Shown: positions 46,320 through 55,937 of the stretch, piece by piece | How positions within the stretch are numbered: position 1 is the stretch's first letter | How the letters are laid out: every line of letters begins with the position of its first letter | Assembly: GCF_004000785.1 (NCBI RefSeq) | Contig: NZ_BILX01000027.1 | Coordinates: forward strand, 20,324-84,323 | DNA length: 64,000 nt | Reading direction: 5' to 3' | Source: Paenibacillus ehimensis NBRC 15659 | GTDB lineage: Bacteria > Bacillota > Bacilli > Paenibacillales > NBRC-103111 | The notes under the pieces: model-generated | Database searches by the model: none | What the model saw: the letters and a program-made list of their open reading frames with translations, nothing else | What the model was told of the DNA's origin: nothing | Made by a program: the position numbers and the translations under genes

Positions 46320-47741
46320 TCAGAATAATGACGAGAGCGCCCGGGCAACCGATTCTTTTATTTTCTGAATTTCGCGCCGTTTGCGGAACTCCGCAAGCAA
46401 GATCTCCGAACTTGCCTGCAAATCCCGCAGGAAATCTTCCTCGAAGCGATCAACGGTCTTGGGGTCAAAAAAAACGGCATGGACTTCGAATTGGTCATAA
46501 AAGCTGCGCATATCCATATTGGCCGTGCCGCAGCAAGCCAAGTTATCCGCGATCATCACTTTGGCATGAATAAACCCTTTGCCATACTGAAAAATATGAA
46601 CTCCCGCCTCAAGCAGTTCCTGGACAAAGGATAAAGTAGCCCATTGCACAAATTTGGAGTCGGAATTTTCAGGAATAATGATGCGGACGTCAATTCCGCT
46701 CGCTGCGGCAGTTTTTAAAGCCATCAAGATGCTCGGGTCCGGAATAAAATAAGGCGTCTCAATATAGATCCGTTCCCTTGCCGAAGCAATGCAAGAGAAA
46801 AACACCTCCAGTAAAGTTACTCTATGCCCATCCGGGCCACTTTTAATAATCTGTACAACTTCTTTCCCTGGTGTGTCAAACATTGGAAAATAATTGGTTC
46901 CGGTTAACGCTGCTCCTTTGACAAAGAACCAATCGGTTGCAAAGGTATACTGGAGCCATAACACCGCATCGCCTTTCACGCTTAGATGCGTGTCGCGCCA
47001 AAATCCAAGATTCGAGTCTTTCCCCAAATATTCGTCGCCAATATTCAAGCCGCCGAAGAAGCAGATATTTCCGTCGATGACCAATATTTTTCGGTGATTG
47101 CGGTAATTGAGACGCTTGTCGATGAATGCGCTCCATGGGGGGGAAAAGCATCCCGTCTCGATGCCGGCGTCATGCAGTTGTTTCAAATACTTCTCGTCCA
47201 GTTGATGGCTGCCGATCCCGTCATATAGAAGGCGGACCTTTACGCCTTCTTCTGCTTTCCGAATCATCAGTTGCTGAAAGCGAGTGCCGATATGGTCGTC
47301 GCGCACAATGTAAAACTCGATATGGATATGGTCTTTGGCCGCACTCATCGCTTCCAGCATGGCTTCAAAGGCGTGAGCCCCATCAGGGTAAACGATGGTC
47401 TCATTGCGAACGGTGATCGGGGCGGACGGTATGTTTTGGAGTAACGCAAGCAGACGTTTTTGATGCCGGGTGGATTCATATAGCGATTCTTCGCCGGCCC
47501 GCTTTCTGCAATAAACCAACAAGTCCGTCTTGATTCGTTCCAAACTTGTGCTTGTGGATTGCGGTCGGGAGGAATAGTTTTTCGCGATAAAAAAATACAG
47601 CAGGATTCCGATGAGTGGGAATAGAAACTGAATGATAGTCCATGCAATCACCTTATGAGGACGACGGTGTTCGATGATGACAATCAGTGCAATCTGAATG
47701 ATGAACAGTAGCAGTAATAAACCCATCATGGTCCACAGCAA
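46320..47741 (-). CDS. cls: Cardiolipin synthase paralog (phospholipase D type)
   Basis: A 473-residue enzyme much like the converging neighbour: both contain IKSGPD, ERIYIETPYFIPDP-type and KGFIHAKV motifs, and the HKD motifs are RLNYRNHRKILVIDG and GFIHAKVMIADN. The TTG at 47741 gives an N-terminus LLWTMMG that parallels the other paralog and follows AGGCAGG; a TTG at 47786 without a site would add 15 residues. Tail-to-tail duplicate genes with five bases between stops suggest an inverted duplication. Confidence 0.85.
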   Translation of the reverse strand: MLWTMMGLLLLLFIIQIALIVIIEHRRPHKVIAWTIIQFLFPLIGILLYFFIAKNYSSRPQSTSTSLERIKTDLLVYCRKRAGEESLYESTRHQKRLLALLQNIPSAPITVRNETIVYPDGAHAFEAMLEAMSAAKDHIHIEFYIVRDDHIGTRFQQLMIRKAEEGVKVRLLYDGIGSHQLDEKYLKQLHDAGIETGCFSPPWSAFIDKRLNYRNHRKILVIDGNICFFGGLNIGDEYLGKDSNLGFWRDTHLSVKGDAVLWLQYTFATDWFFVKGAALTGTNYFPMFDTPGKEVVQIIKSGPDGHRVTLLEVFFSCIASARERIYIETPYFIPDPSILMALKTAAASGIDVRIIIPENSDSKFVQWATLSFVQELLEAGVHIFQYGKGFIHAKVMIADNLACCGTANMDMRSFYDQFEVHAVFFDPKTVDRFEEDFLRDLQASSEILLAEFRKRREIQKIKESVARALSSLF

Positions 47742-47839
47742 CGTTTTAGCCTGCCTTATCTTGAATATCAAGAGTATTTTTCCCAAAAGAATATGAAAAA
47801 AATGCGTCTTTCTGGAATTTGATCATTTTGTGTTTTTGC

Positions 47840-47868
47840 TTGCCTTTTTGGATAGGATTGGATATAAT
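47840..47868 (+). promoter_or_regulatory. Promoter of the arabinose operon
   Basis: TTGCCT (47840-47845) and TATAAT (47863-47868) are exactly 17 bp apart. Transcription should start near 47875, just before the first AraR box. Confidence 0.75.
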
Positions 47869-47879
47869 GTAGTTGCATA

Positions 47880-47895
47880 AGTTGTACGTACCAAT
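47880..47895 (+). promoter_or_regulatory. AraR operator 1 of the araA promoter
   Basis: AGTTGTACGTACCAAT contains the GTACGTAC core and flanks of the B. subtilis AraR consensus ATTTGTACGTACAAAT. It overlaps the start of transcription. Confidence 0.8.
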
Positions 47896-47919
47896 TATCA
47901 TATATCTTTTTTTGTGTAC

Positions 47920-47935
47920 AAATGTACGTACAATT
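47920..47935 (+). promoter_or_regulatory. AraR operator 2 of the araA promoter
   Basis: AAATGTACGTACAATT has the same core. Its centre is 40 bp, close to four helical turns, from operator 1, which suits cooperative binding of two AraR dimers as known for the B. subtilis ara promoters. Confidence 0.8.
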
Positions 47936-47981
47936 TATTGATGGGAAATAACATCATAAGCAGTTGGAAGGGGCTAACAGG

Positions 47982-49469
47982 ATGGATTTGAAACCGCACT
48001 CATTTTGGTTTGTCACCGGAAGTCAGCATTTATACGGGCCCGAGACGCTGGAACAGGTGGCGGAGCATGCGCGAATGATTGCCGGGCAATGGGACCGGGA
48101 CGCCATGTTCACCTATCCGGTCGTATTCAAGCCGATCGTCACAACAACGGATGAAATATACAAGTTGATCGTACAAGCGAATAGCGACGAGACTTGTGCC
48201 GGAATCATCACCTGGATGCACACTTTCTCCCCGGCCAAAATGTGGATCGCCGGCCTCTCGCAGCTGCAAAAGCCGCTGCTGCATCTGCATACCCAGTTCA
48301 ACCGGGATATTCCGTGGGAGACGATGGACATGGATTTTATGAACCTGAACCAGTCCGCTCACGGTGACAGGGAATTCGGCCATATCGGAGCGCGCCTCAA
48401 CATCGCACGCAAAATTGTCGTCGGCCATTGGGAAGACCTGCAGGTGCGGGAAGCGGTTGCCGGTTGGATGCGTGTCGCCGCCGCTTATGCCGAGAGCCGC
48501 CGCCTGAAAGTCGCCCGCTTCGGCGATAACATGCGCGAGGTCGCCGTTACGGAAGGAGATAAGGTGGAGGCGCAAATCAAATTCGGCTGGTCGGTCAACG
48601 GCTATGGCGTCGGAGACTTGGCGAAAGTATTGGATGAAGTGAGCGACCGCGAAGCGGAGGCGCTGCTGGACGAATATGCGGAACAGTACACCATCGCGCA
48701 ATCCGGCCTGGCCGACGGCCCGGTACGGGATTCCATTCTGTATCAGGCCCGCCTTGAGATTGCGATGAAGCGTTTTCTGAAGGAAGGGGGCTTCGGAGCG
48801 TTCACGACGACCTTCGAAGATCTTCATGGCTTGAAGCAGCTTCCGGGGCTGGCCGTACAGCGGCTGATGGCAGCGGGATACGGTTTCGGCGGCGAAGGCG
48901 ACTGGAAGACGGCGGCATTGACCCGGGTATTGAAAGTGCTGGCCGACAATAAAAGCACCTCCTTCATGGAGGATTACACGTACCATTTCGAGCCCGGGAA
49001 CCATATGATTCTCGGCGCGCATATGCTGGAGGTATGTCCGACGGTAGCCGCCACGCGGCCGGCAATAGAAGTCCACCCGCTGGGCATCGGAGGAAAAGAG
49101 GCTCCTGCCCGGCTCGTATTTGACGGACGGGCGGGTCAGGCGGTCAACGCCTCGCTGGTAGATCTTGGCCATCGGTTCCGCTTGCTTGTCAATGTGGTCG
49201 ACGGTGTGAACGTCGAGAGGCCGATGCCCCGGCTTCCGGTTGCCCGCGTCCTCTGGAAGCCGCAGCCTTCCTTGCGCGAATCGGCCGAGGCATGGATTCT
49301 GGCGGGGGGAGCGCACCATACCGTTCTCTCGTACGCGATTACGGCGGAGAACCTGGCCGATTTTGCCGACATGGCCGGAATTGAAGCCATCATCATCGAC
49401 AAAAACACGTCGGTTTCACGCTTCAAGAATGAGCTTCTGTGGAACGATGCGGCGTATCGCCTGAAATAG
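47982..49469 (+). CDS. araA: L-arabinose isomerase
   Basis: A 495-residue enzyme that converts L-arabinose to L-ribulose. Family hallmarks are WFVTGSQHLYG at the N-terminus, the metal/substrate residues in FEDLHGLKQLPGLAVQRLMA, and EDYTYHFEPGNHMILGAHMLEVCP. Length matches bacterial AraA (about 496). ATG 47982 follows GGAAGGGG. It is the first gene after the AraR-controlled promoter. Confidence 0.98.
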   Translation: MDLKPHSFWFVTGSQHLYGPETLEQVAEHARMIAGQWDRDAMFTYPVVFKPIVTTTDEIYKLIVQANSDETCAGIITWMHTFSPAKMWIAGLSQLQKPLLHLHTQFNRDIPWETMDMDFMNLNQSAHGDREFGHIGARLNIARKIVVGHWEDLQVREAVAGWMRVAAAYAESRRLKVARFGDNMREVAVTEGDKVEAQIKFGWSVNGYGVGDLAKVLDEVSDREAEALLDEYAEQYTIAQSGLADGPVRDSILYQARLEIAMKRFLKEGGFGAFTTTFEDLHGLKQLPGLAVQRLMAAGYGFGGEGDWKTAALTRVLKVLADNKSTSFMEDYTYHFEPGNHMILGAHMLEVCPTVAATRPAIEVHPLGIGGKEAPARLVFDGRAGQAVNASLVDLGHRFRLLVNVVDGVNVERPMPRLPVARVLWKPQPSLRESAEAWILAGGAHHTVLSYAITAENLADFADMAGIEAIIIDKNTSVSRFKNELLWNDAAYRLK

Positions 49470-49595
49470 CAAGCGTCCGGTTGTCTCTATTCGCCCAGCC
49501 TATGATACAATAACTACGAATGGAAAAGCCTGTCCGGCAAAGCTTTCACGATTGCGCGGCAGGACTTGGACCCAAATGCTGCGCTGAGGTGAATA

Positions 49596-50690
49596 ATGAA
49601 TAACAGACGAATTCCTAAATATATTCAACTGAAAAATGAATTGTTATCTTGGTTTGAATCGGGAAAGTTACAGCGGGGAAAGCAGATCCCTTCGGAGAAC
49701 GAGATTGCGGAGCAGTTCGGCATGAGCCGCCAGACGGTCCGCCAGACCTTCGGGGAGCTGGAGAAGGAAGGTTGGCTGGAACGGATTCAGGGGAAGGGGA
49801 CTTTCGCCCGTATTCCGGAACGCCGCGAAGGCGAATTGGCGAAAACGATCGGCATTATTACCACTTACATTTCCGACTACATCTTCCCGCATATCGTGCG
49901 AGGGGCGGAGGCGGAGCTTCGCAGTCGGGGTTACCGGCTTCTTCTGTCCAGTACGGACAACAATAAGGAGAAGGAAATGGAAAGTCTTCAGCTCATGGCC
50001 AGCCAGCCGATCAGCGGACTCATTATCGAACCGACGAAAAGCGCCGAAGGCAATCCGAACCTGGCTTATTTTCTGGAGCTCCAGGAGAAAGGGATTCCTT
50101 ACTTGATGATTAACGAGAAGTACCAGGAACTGGAATGTCCCTGTCTGAAGGTGAAGGACGAGTCGGGAAGCTATAAGGCGGTACAGTATTTGCTGGAGCA
50201 GGGCCATACGCGGCTTGCCGGCTTTTTCAAACGAGACGACCTGCAAGGCGTCAACCGGCTGAAAGGGTTTCTGGCAGCCCATAAAGCGGCGGGGGTGAGC
50301 GTTTCGGCCAAAAGTGTCGTCACCTACACGACCGAGCAAAAAAACGATCTGCCTTATCGGCAGGCGCTGCAGATGCTGACTGAAGGCGAAGAGCGTCCGA
50401 CCGCCTTTGTGTGCTACAACGATGAGCTTGCCGTCCTGCTGATGGAGGCGATTGCCGCAAGCGGTCTCCGGGTGCCGGAAGACGTATCGGTCATTGGATT
50501 TGACGACTCCAGCCTGGCCTCCGCTTCGGGGACCAAGCTGACGACGCTGACGCATCCGAAGACGGAAATGGGGCAAGCGGCCGCGAAGCAGCTGATCGCG
50601 ATGATCGAACAGGGACAACCGGCACAGGACATCATCTATGAACCTGAGCTGATCGTACGGAATTCCGTAGCCAGGAGAAACGAAGATTGA
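49596..50690 (+). CDS. araR: Arabinose repressor AraR (GntR/LacI chimera)
   Basis: A 364-residue regulator. The N-terminal GntR winged helix is [15 protein letters not shown], with [23 protein letters not shown]. The C-terminal domain is LacI-like ([36 protein letters not shown]). AraR represses arabinose genes at ATTTGTACGTACAAAT sites and releases them when bound to arabinose. The gene is embedded between araA and araD, so it is induced along with its targets. Confidence 0.95.
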   Translation: MNNRRIPKYIQLKNELLSWFESGKLQRGKQIPSENEIAEQFGMSRQTVRQTFGELEKEGWLERIQGKGTFARIPERREGELAKTIGIITTYISDYIFPHIVRGAEAELRSRGYRLLLSSTDNNKEKEMESLQLMASQPISGLIIEPTKSAEGNPNLAYFLELQEKGIPYLMINEKYQELECPCLKVKDESGSYKAVQYLLEQGHTRLAGFFKRDDLQGVNRLKGFLAAHKAAGVSVSAKSVVTYTTEQKNDLPYRQALQMLTEGEERPTAFVCYNDELAVLLMEAIAASGLRVPEDVSVIGFDDSSLASASGTKLTTLTHPKTEMGQAAAKQLIAMIEQGQPAQDIIYEPELIVRNSVARRNED

Positions 50691-50693
50691 TGG

Positions 50694-50727
50694 GGGTGGG
50701 TCTGCCGGATGCAGACTGTCCCGCCCT
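50694..50727 (+). terminator. Possible hairpin after araR
   Basis: GGGTGGG pairs with CCCGCCC, and inside TCTGC pairs with GCAGA. There is no clear T run, so attenuation rather than full termination is possible between araR and araD. Confidence 0.35.
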
Positions 50728-50728
50728 T

Positions 50729-50744
50729 ACTTGTACGTACAATT
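50729..50744 (+). promoter_or_regulatory. AraR operator upstream of araD
   Basis: ACTTGTACGTACAATT matches the AraR consensus closely. It lies 23 bp before the araD start, so AraR may control a second internal promoter or act as a roadblock. Confidence 0.75.
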
Positions 50745-50766
50745 GGTGAGGAAGGATGTGGCTGGT

Positions 50767-51471
50767 ATGCTGGAAAATTTAAAACAGCAGGTGCTGAAAG
50801 CGAATCTGGCGCTGCCCAAGCATAGACTTGTCACCCTGACTTGGGGAAATGTAAGCGGAATCGACCGGGACCAAGGATTGTTCGTGATTAAGCCGAGCGG
50901 GGTGGCTTACGAGGAGTTGACGGCGGAGGACTTGGTAGTCGTCGATCTGGAAGGCAACGTCGTTGAAGGCGACCTGCGGCCGTCCTCCGACACCCCTACC
51001 CATAGGGTGTTATACCGCTCATTCCCCGACATTGGCGGAATTGTTCATACCCATTCGCCGTGGGGAACGAGCTGGGCACAGGCAGGACGTCCGCTTCCTG
51101 CCTCGGGAACGACTCATGCGGATTACTTCTATGGCGAAGTTCCCGTCACCCGTCCGATGACCCGTGCGGAAATCGAGGGCGATTACGAGTTGGAGACCGG
51201 CCATGTCATCGTTGAGCGATTCCGTGAGCTGGGTCTCGATCCGATGCAGGTTCCGGGGGTGCTGGTACACGCGCACGCGCCTTTTGCCTGGGGGAAAGAC
51301 GCGCTTCAAGCGGTTCAGAATGCGGTGGTGCTTGAGGAAGTGGCCAAAATCACCGCACGGATGCTGCTGCTTAACCCGGACAGCCGGCCGATGGAACAGA
51401 CCTTGCTGGATCGGCATTTCTTGCGAAAACACGGAACCAACGCTTACTACGGTCAGGCTCATCATCGGTAA
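50767..51471 (+). CDS. araD: L-ribulose-5-phosphate 4-epimerase
   Basis: A 234-residue class II aldolase-fold enzyme: [48 protein letters not shown] in two adjacent blocks with zinc-binding His residues, and a C-terminal His. It converts L-ribulose 5-phosphate to D-xylulose 5-phosphate. ATG 50767 is used; GAGGAAGG lies upstream. Length is normal for AraD. Confidence 0.95.
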   Translation: MLENLKQQVLKANLALPKHRLVTLTWGNVSGIDRDQGLFVIKPSGVAYEELTAEDLVVVDLEGNVVEGDLRPSSDTPTHRVLYRSFPDIGGIVHTHSPWGTSWAQAGRPLPASGTTHADYFYGEVPVTRPMTRAEIEGDYELETGHVIVERFRELGLDPMQVPGVLVHAHAPFAWGKDALQAVQNAVVLEEVAKITARMLLLNPDSRPMEQTLLDRHFLRKHGTNAYYGQAHHR

Positions 51472-51514
51472 TCACTGGCAATCCTAACTTGTTGTCATGC
51501 TGGAGGGGACTCAT

Positions 51515-53185
51515 ATGGGGAAAAAGTACACGATCGGCGTGGATTATGGCACACAGTCCGGTCGCGCCATCTTGGTCGATTTGTCCAACGGCCAAGAAAT
51601 CGCGGATCATGTCACGCCTTATCCGCATCATGTCATGGATGAACGTCTGCCGGGTTCAGACAAGAAGCTGCCTCATGACTGGGCGCTGCAGCATCCGGCA
51701 GATTATATCGAAGTGCTTCGGCGGTCGGTGCCGGCTGTCGTTCGCCATTCGGGAATCGATCCTGCGGACATCATCGGCATTGGCATCGATTTTACCTCCT
51801 GCACGATGCTGCCGGTCGATGCGTCAGGAGAGCCGCTATGCCTGAAGCCGGAGTGGCATGAGCATCCCCACAGCTGGGTGAAGCTGTGGAAGCATCATGC
51901 GGCCCAGCCGGAAGCGGACCGGATAAACCGCGTTGCCGCGGAACGCGGTGAAGCCTTTTTGCCGCGTTATGGAGGCAAGCTTTCGTCGGAGTGGATGATC
52001 GCCAAAGTGTGGCAGATTCTTAATGAAGCGCCGGAAATTTACGAGCGGACCGACCGGTTCCTGGAGGCGACCGATTGGGTCGTGTCGCAAATGACCGGCA
52101 GAATCGTCCGCAACAGCTGCACAGCCGGTTATAAGGCGGTGTGGCATAAGCAGGAAGGCTATCCTGACCGGGAATTTTTCAAAGCGCTCGATCCGCGGCT
52201 GGAGCATTTAACGACAACCAAGCTTCGCGGGGAAATATGTCCGCTTGGGACGAACGTCGGCGGTTTGACGGAGCGGATGGCGGCGATGATGGGGCTGAGG
52301 CCGGGGATTGCCGTGGCGGCAGGGAATGTCGACGCGCATGCCGCCGTACCTGCCGTTGGCGTCGTAACGCCCGGCAAGCTGGTGATGGCTATGGGGACAT
52401 CCATCTGCCATATGCTGCTTGGCACGGAAGAGAAGACGGTCGAGGGGATGTGCGGTGTCGTGGAAGACGGCATCATCCCGGGATATTTCGGCTATGAAGC
52501 CGGCCAATCTGCCGTCGGTGACATTTTTGAATGGTATGTGGAGGAGGCGATGCCCGCCTACGTCAAGGAGGCTGCCGGGAAAGAAGGGCTTGGTGTGCAT
52601 GCCTGGCTGGAAAAGGAAGCGGCTCTGTATAAACCGGGACAGACCGGCTTGCTTGCGCTTGATTGGTGGAACGGCAACCGTTCGGTGTTGGTGGATACCG
52701 ATTTGACGGGCATGATTCTGGGCATGACGCTGCTGACCAAGCCGCAGGAAATATACCGGGCGCTGCTGGAAGCAACCGCTTTCGGCACGCGCAAAATCGT
52801 CGATGCTTTTCATTCCGGCGGCGTCAGCGTGGATGTTCTCTACGCATGCGGCGGATTGCCGCAAAAAAACAAGCTGCTGATGCAAATCTATGCGGATGTG
52901 ACAAACCGTGAAATTATCGTCGCGGATTCCAAGCAAACGCCAGCGCTTGGAGCGGCCATCTTCGCCGCCGTGGCGGCCGGCAAAGAGGCCGGAGGGTATG
53001 ACACGGTCATTGCGGCAGCCGAAAACATGGCCCGGGTCAAGGAAGAAACGTTCAAGCCGATTCCGGGGCACGTCGAAATTTATGAACGCCTTTATCGGGA
53101 ATATAACCTTCTGCATGATTACTTTGGCCGCGGCGCCAACGACGTGATGAAGCGGCTCAAGCATATTAAACAGTCCGTCGAATAA
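51515..53185 (+). CDS. araB: Ribulokinase
   Basis: A 556-residue FGGY-family kinase. The start [18 protein letters not shown] is the ATPase phosphate-binding loop, [15 protein letters not shown] carries a catalytic Asp, and [15 protein letters not shown] is the second phosphate-binding region. It phosphorylates L-ribulose before AraD acts. ATG 51515 follows GGAGGGG; an ATG 18 bases upstream is not preceded by a site. Confidence 0.96.
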   Translation: MGKKYTIGVDYGTQSGRAILVDLSNGQEIADHVTPYPHHVMDERLPGSDKKLPHDWALQHPADYIEVLRRSVPAVVRHSGIDPADIIGIGIDFTSCTMLPVDASGEPLCLKPEWHEHPHSWVKLWKHHAAQPEADRINRVAAERGEAFLPRYGGKLSSEWMIAKVWQILNEAPEIYERTDRFLEATDWVVSQMTGRIVRNSCTAGYKAVWHKQEGYPDREFFKALDPRLEHLTTTKLRGEICPLGTNVGGLTERMAAMMGLRPGIAVAAGNVDAHAAVPAVGVVTPGKLVMAMGTSICHMLLGTEEKTVEGMCGVVEDGIIPGYFGYEAGQSAVGDIFEWYVEEAMPAYVKEAAGKEGLGVHAWLEKEAALYKPGQTGLLALDWWNGNRSVLVDTDLTGMILGMTLLTKPQEIYRALLEATAFGTRKIVDAFHSGGVSVDVLYACGGLPQKNKLLMQIYADVTNREIIVADSKQTPALGAAIFAAVAAGKEAGGYDTVIAAAENMARVKEETFKPIPGHVEIYERLYREYNLLHDYFGRGANDVMKRLKHIKQSVE

Positions 53186-53252
53186 ACGAAACACCGGCGC
53201 ATGGCGGCAGCACGGGCCGCCTCACCGGCAAACCGATTAGGGAGGGATCAGC

Positions 53253-54383
53253 ATGAACCGGATATCGGGAGAACATGGGCTGGAGCGAATGGTGCTTGAG
53301 AAGGGAGCCGTACAATCGGCGGCCTCTTATTTGGAACAAAAAGGGTTCCGTCATGCGATTCTGGCGGCCGATGGAAATACGTACGCGGCTGCAGGGAAGC
53401 AGCTGGAGCAAGAGCTGACAAAGACGGATGTCGGAGTTCGGCTATGCCTCCTTGCCCCAGAACCATCCGGAGATGTCGTCGCCGATGAACAAGCGCTTCT
53501 GCAGCTGCTGCTGGAGGTTCAGCCGGGGCAGACGGATATCATGATTGCCGTCGGCTCGGGAACGATTCATGATATCGTCCGCTTCGTAAGCTACAAGACG
53601 GGCTTGCCGTTTGTTTCCGTGCCGACAGCCCCTTCGGTGGATGGATTCACGTCCAAGGGAGCTCCGCTGATCGTCCGCGGGGTGAAGACAACGTTTCCGG
53701 CTTCCGCGCCGATCGCGATATTCGCCGATCTCGATATTTTGATGCAGGCTCCGCAGCCGCTCGTTGCCGCAGGGTTCGGGGATATGCTGGGCAAGTACAC
53801 TTCGCTGTTCGATTGGAAGTTTTCGCATTTGACTGCAGCCGAGCCTTATGATGAGAAAGCTGCGGCCATGACGGAAAAAGCATTGCGTGACTGCGTCGGG
53901 CATGTGGATGAAATCGGAAACCGTACCGAGGCAGGCATTCGCATCCTGATGACCGCTCTCATCGAATCCGGCGTGGCGATGCTGAGGTTCGGACAGTCCC
54001 ATCCCGCTTCCGGCGCCGAGCATCATGTATCGCACTTCTGGGAAATGGAATATTTGCGCAGAGGCAAACGGGCGCTGCTCCATGGCGCCAAGGTGGGCGT
54101 CGCCTGTGCCGAAATATCGCGCCTGTATCATGATGCGGCATACCGGGGGATGTATCCGGGGCGGGAGCCCGCGCAGCTTCGGAATTATGGGGACCGGGTG
54201 CGTGAATGGCTGCACGAGGTGCCTTCCAAGGCTGAAATCCGCTCGCTTCTGCGACGGGCAGGAGGGCCTGCGGGCAGGGAGGAGCTTGGCATCGATGAGG
54301 AACTATTCGGGCGAAGCTTGCGGGAAGCCCACCGTCTGCGTGACCGCCATACGCTGCTGCGCGCGTTAAATGAGGCGCAATGA
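53253..54383 (+). CDS. araM: sn-glycerol-1-phosphate dehydrogenase family protein AraM/EgsA
   Basis: A 376-residue NAD(P)-dependent dehydrogenase. The family marks are MIAVGSGTIHDIVRFVSYK and SVPTAPSVDGFTSKGAPL, then metal-binding residues in HPASGAEHHVSHFWEM. In B. subtilis AraM (EgsA) makes glycerol 1-phosphate for heptaprenylglyceryl lipids, and its gene lies in the arabinose operon as here. Its link to arabinose use is unexplained. AGGGAGG precedes the ATG. Confidence 0.93.
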   Translation: MNRISGEHGLERMVLEKGAVQSAASYLEQKGFRHAILAADGNTYAAAGKQLEQELTKTDVGVRLCLLAPEPSGDVVADEQALLQLLLEVQPGQTDIMIAVGSGTIHDIVRFVSYKTGLPFVSVPTAPSVDGFTSKGAPLIVRGVKTTFPASAPIAIFADLDILMQAPQPLVAAGFGDMLGKYTSLFDWKFSHLTAAEPYDEKAAAMTEKALRDCVGHVDEIGNRTEAGIRILMTALIESGVAMLRFGQSHPASGAEHHVSHFWEMEYLRRGKRALLHGAKVGVACAEISRLYHDAAYRGMYPGREPAQLRNYGDRVREWLHEVPSKAEIRSLLRRAGGPAGREELGIDEELFGRSLREAHRLRDRHTLLRALNEAQ

Positions 54384-54486
54384 CGCGCAGACACAGGCAT
54401 TACCTGCCGGCATAACCGGTGTCCGGCATGTTCCCCCTGTGTCCTATCCTACAGCGGCGAACAAGCAGATCTTGTATGATAGGTTA

Positions 54487-54502
54487 TTGCAAGCGCATTC
54501 AA
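54487..54502 (+). promoter_or_regulatory. cre site upstream of araN
   Basis: TTGCAAGCGCATTCAA matches the CcpA consensus WTGNAANCGNWNNCWW at every position. It lies a few bases after a possible -10 (TATGAT, 54475-54480), so CcpA would repress araN transport genes when glucose is present. Confidence 0.75.
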
Positions 54503-54616
54503 GTGAATTCATCCGGGATGGGATTCGCTTGAAAAAGGCAAGGGCCTTGCGGACAGGGACAGCTGCAATTGTAAGGGGTTGCAAGGCAACTAACACAATT
54601 CGAGGGGGCGGAAGAT

Positions 54617-55858
54617 TTGAAGAAGAATCTTATTGTTTTGTGGGTAATCATCGCCGTGAGCCTTATGTTGTCTGCATGCGGAAGTGGTGAAGACGACAAG
54701 ACGATTACGTTCTGGACGCCGCTTACAGGCGATGATGGCGCGTACATGGATCAGCTTGTCAAGGATTACAATGCCACCAATCCCGGAATCAAAGTGAAGC
54801 ATGTGATTACATCCGACATGTATACGAAGATCTCCACCGTCCTGAACTCGGGTAAAGGCATACCCGACTTGGCCATCATTCACGCCGACCGCGTTCCCGG
54901 TTTTGTCAAGCAGGGCGTTCTGGAGCCGATTGGCAGTGCGATCGCCGGGCAGCCGGAGATTAAGAAAGACAATTATTTGCCGCAAGCCTGGTCGACCGGC
55001 AATATTGAAGGCACCCAATATACCGTGCCGCTCGATATTCACAGCAACGTGATGTACTACAATAAAGATCTGCTCAAGAAGTATAACGCGGAAGCGTTCC
55101 TGGATGACAATGTCGTGACCATTGACGAGATGCTCTCTTTAAAAGGGAAGCTGAAAGAGGGAGATTACGTGGTGAACGACGCGCTGCTGAGCTGGGTCAT
55201 TCTGGCGCAAATCCAAAATCTGGGCGGACATATTGAGGAGAACGGAAAGCCGGCGGTGGATACCCCCGTGATGAAGCAAGCCTTCGAACATGTAAAGAAG
55301 ATCGCCGATGCAGGCCTGATGACGCCGTTCGGGGAAGACGGTTATTTAATGTTCCAATCCGGCAAAGTGCTGTTCTCCACGGATGGAACCTGGAGTTCTA
55401 CGGCGCATGCAGCGGTGGAAGGCTTGAACTTCGGCGCGACGAATATTTATTCGCCAACGCCCGATAAATTTACGAACCGGGCCTCCTCTCACTTGTTTGC
55501 GATGTTCAAGAAGGATCGGCGTTCGGATCAAAAAGAAGCGGGAATCGGCGCTTTTCTCGAATATATCCGCCAAAACTCGCTGAAATGGGCCAAAGCAGGC
55601 CAGATCGTAGCCAGCAAGCAAGTCAACGAGAGTGCGGAATACAAGCAATACATGCAGTCCTTCTTCACTTCGAATCCCAAAGAAATCGAATCCCTTTATA
55701 TCTACACGTATGAATATTACCCTTATGTAGCAGAAGCCGTGGAAACGTATTGTGCTGATATCGTCCGCGGGAACGTCGAATTGGATGAAACTTTGAAAAA
55801 AATGCAAAAATTTGTAGAGGATAAGATCGCAGAGAGCCGCAAAGCGACTACCAAATAG
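54617..55858 (+). CDS. araN: Arabinose/arabino-oligosaccharide ABC substrate-binding lipoprotein
   Basis: A 413-residue lipoprotein with a signal peptide ending LMLSAC. Mature part begins TITFWTPLTGDDGAYMDQLVKDYN, typical of SBP family 1. It catches arabinose or arabino-oligosaccharides for AraPQ. The TTG at 54617 follows GAGGGGGCGGAAG. Positioned after the cre site at the head of a transport and hydrolase unit. Confidence 0.93.
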   Translation: MKKNLIVLWVIIAVSLMLSACGSGEDDKTITFWTPLTGDDGAYMDQLVKDYNATNPGIKVKHVITSDMYTKISTVLNSGKGIPDLAIIHADRVPGFVKQGVLEPIGSAIAGQPEIKKDNYLPQAWSTGNIEGTQYTVPLDIHSNVMYYNKDLLKKYNAEAFLDDNVVTIDEMLSLKGKLKEGDYVVNDALLSWVILAQIQNLGGHIEENGKPAVDTPVMKQAFEHVKKIADAGLMTPFGEDGYLMFQSGKVLFSTDGTWSSTAHAAVEGLNFGATNIYSPTPDKFTNRASSHLFAMFKKDRRSDQKEAGIGAFLEYIRQNSLKWAKAGQIVASKQVNESAEYKQYMQSFFTSNPKEIESLYIYTYEYYPYVAEAVETYCADIVRGNVELDETLKKMQKFVEDKIAESRKATTK

Positions 55859-55937
55859 GCCTTGGCAAAATAGAAGGAAACGATGTACCGGCTTTGCATC
55901 CGGCACATGGTTTATCCAAAAGGGGATATAGAAGGCT

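Noticed and set aside
54405..54428. TGCCGG/CCGGCA inverted repeat after araM
   Set aside because: Short arms and no T run; not convincing as terminator or operator.
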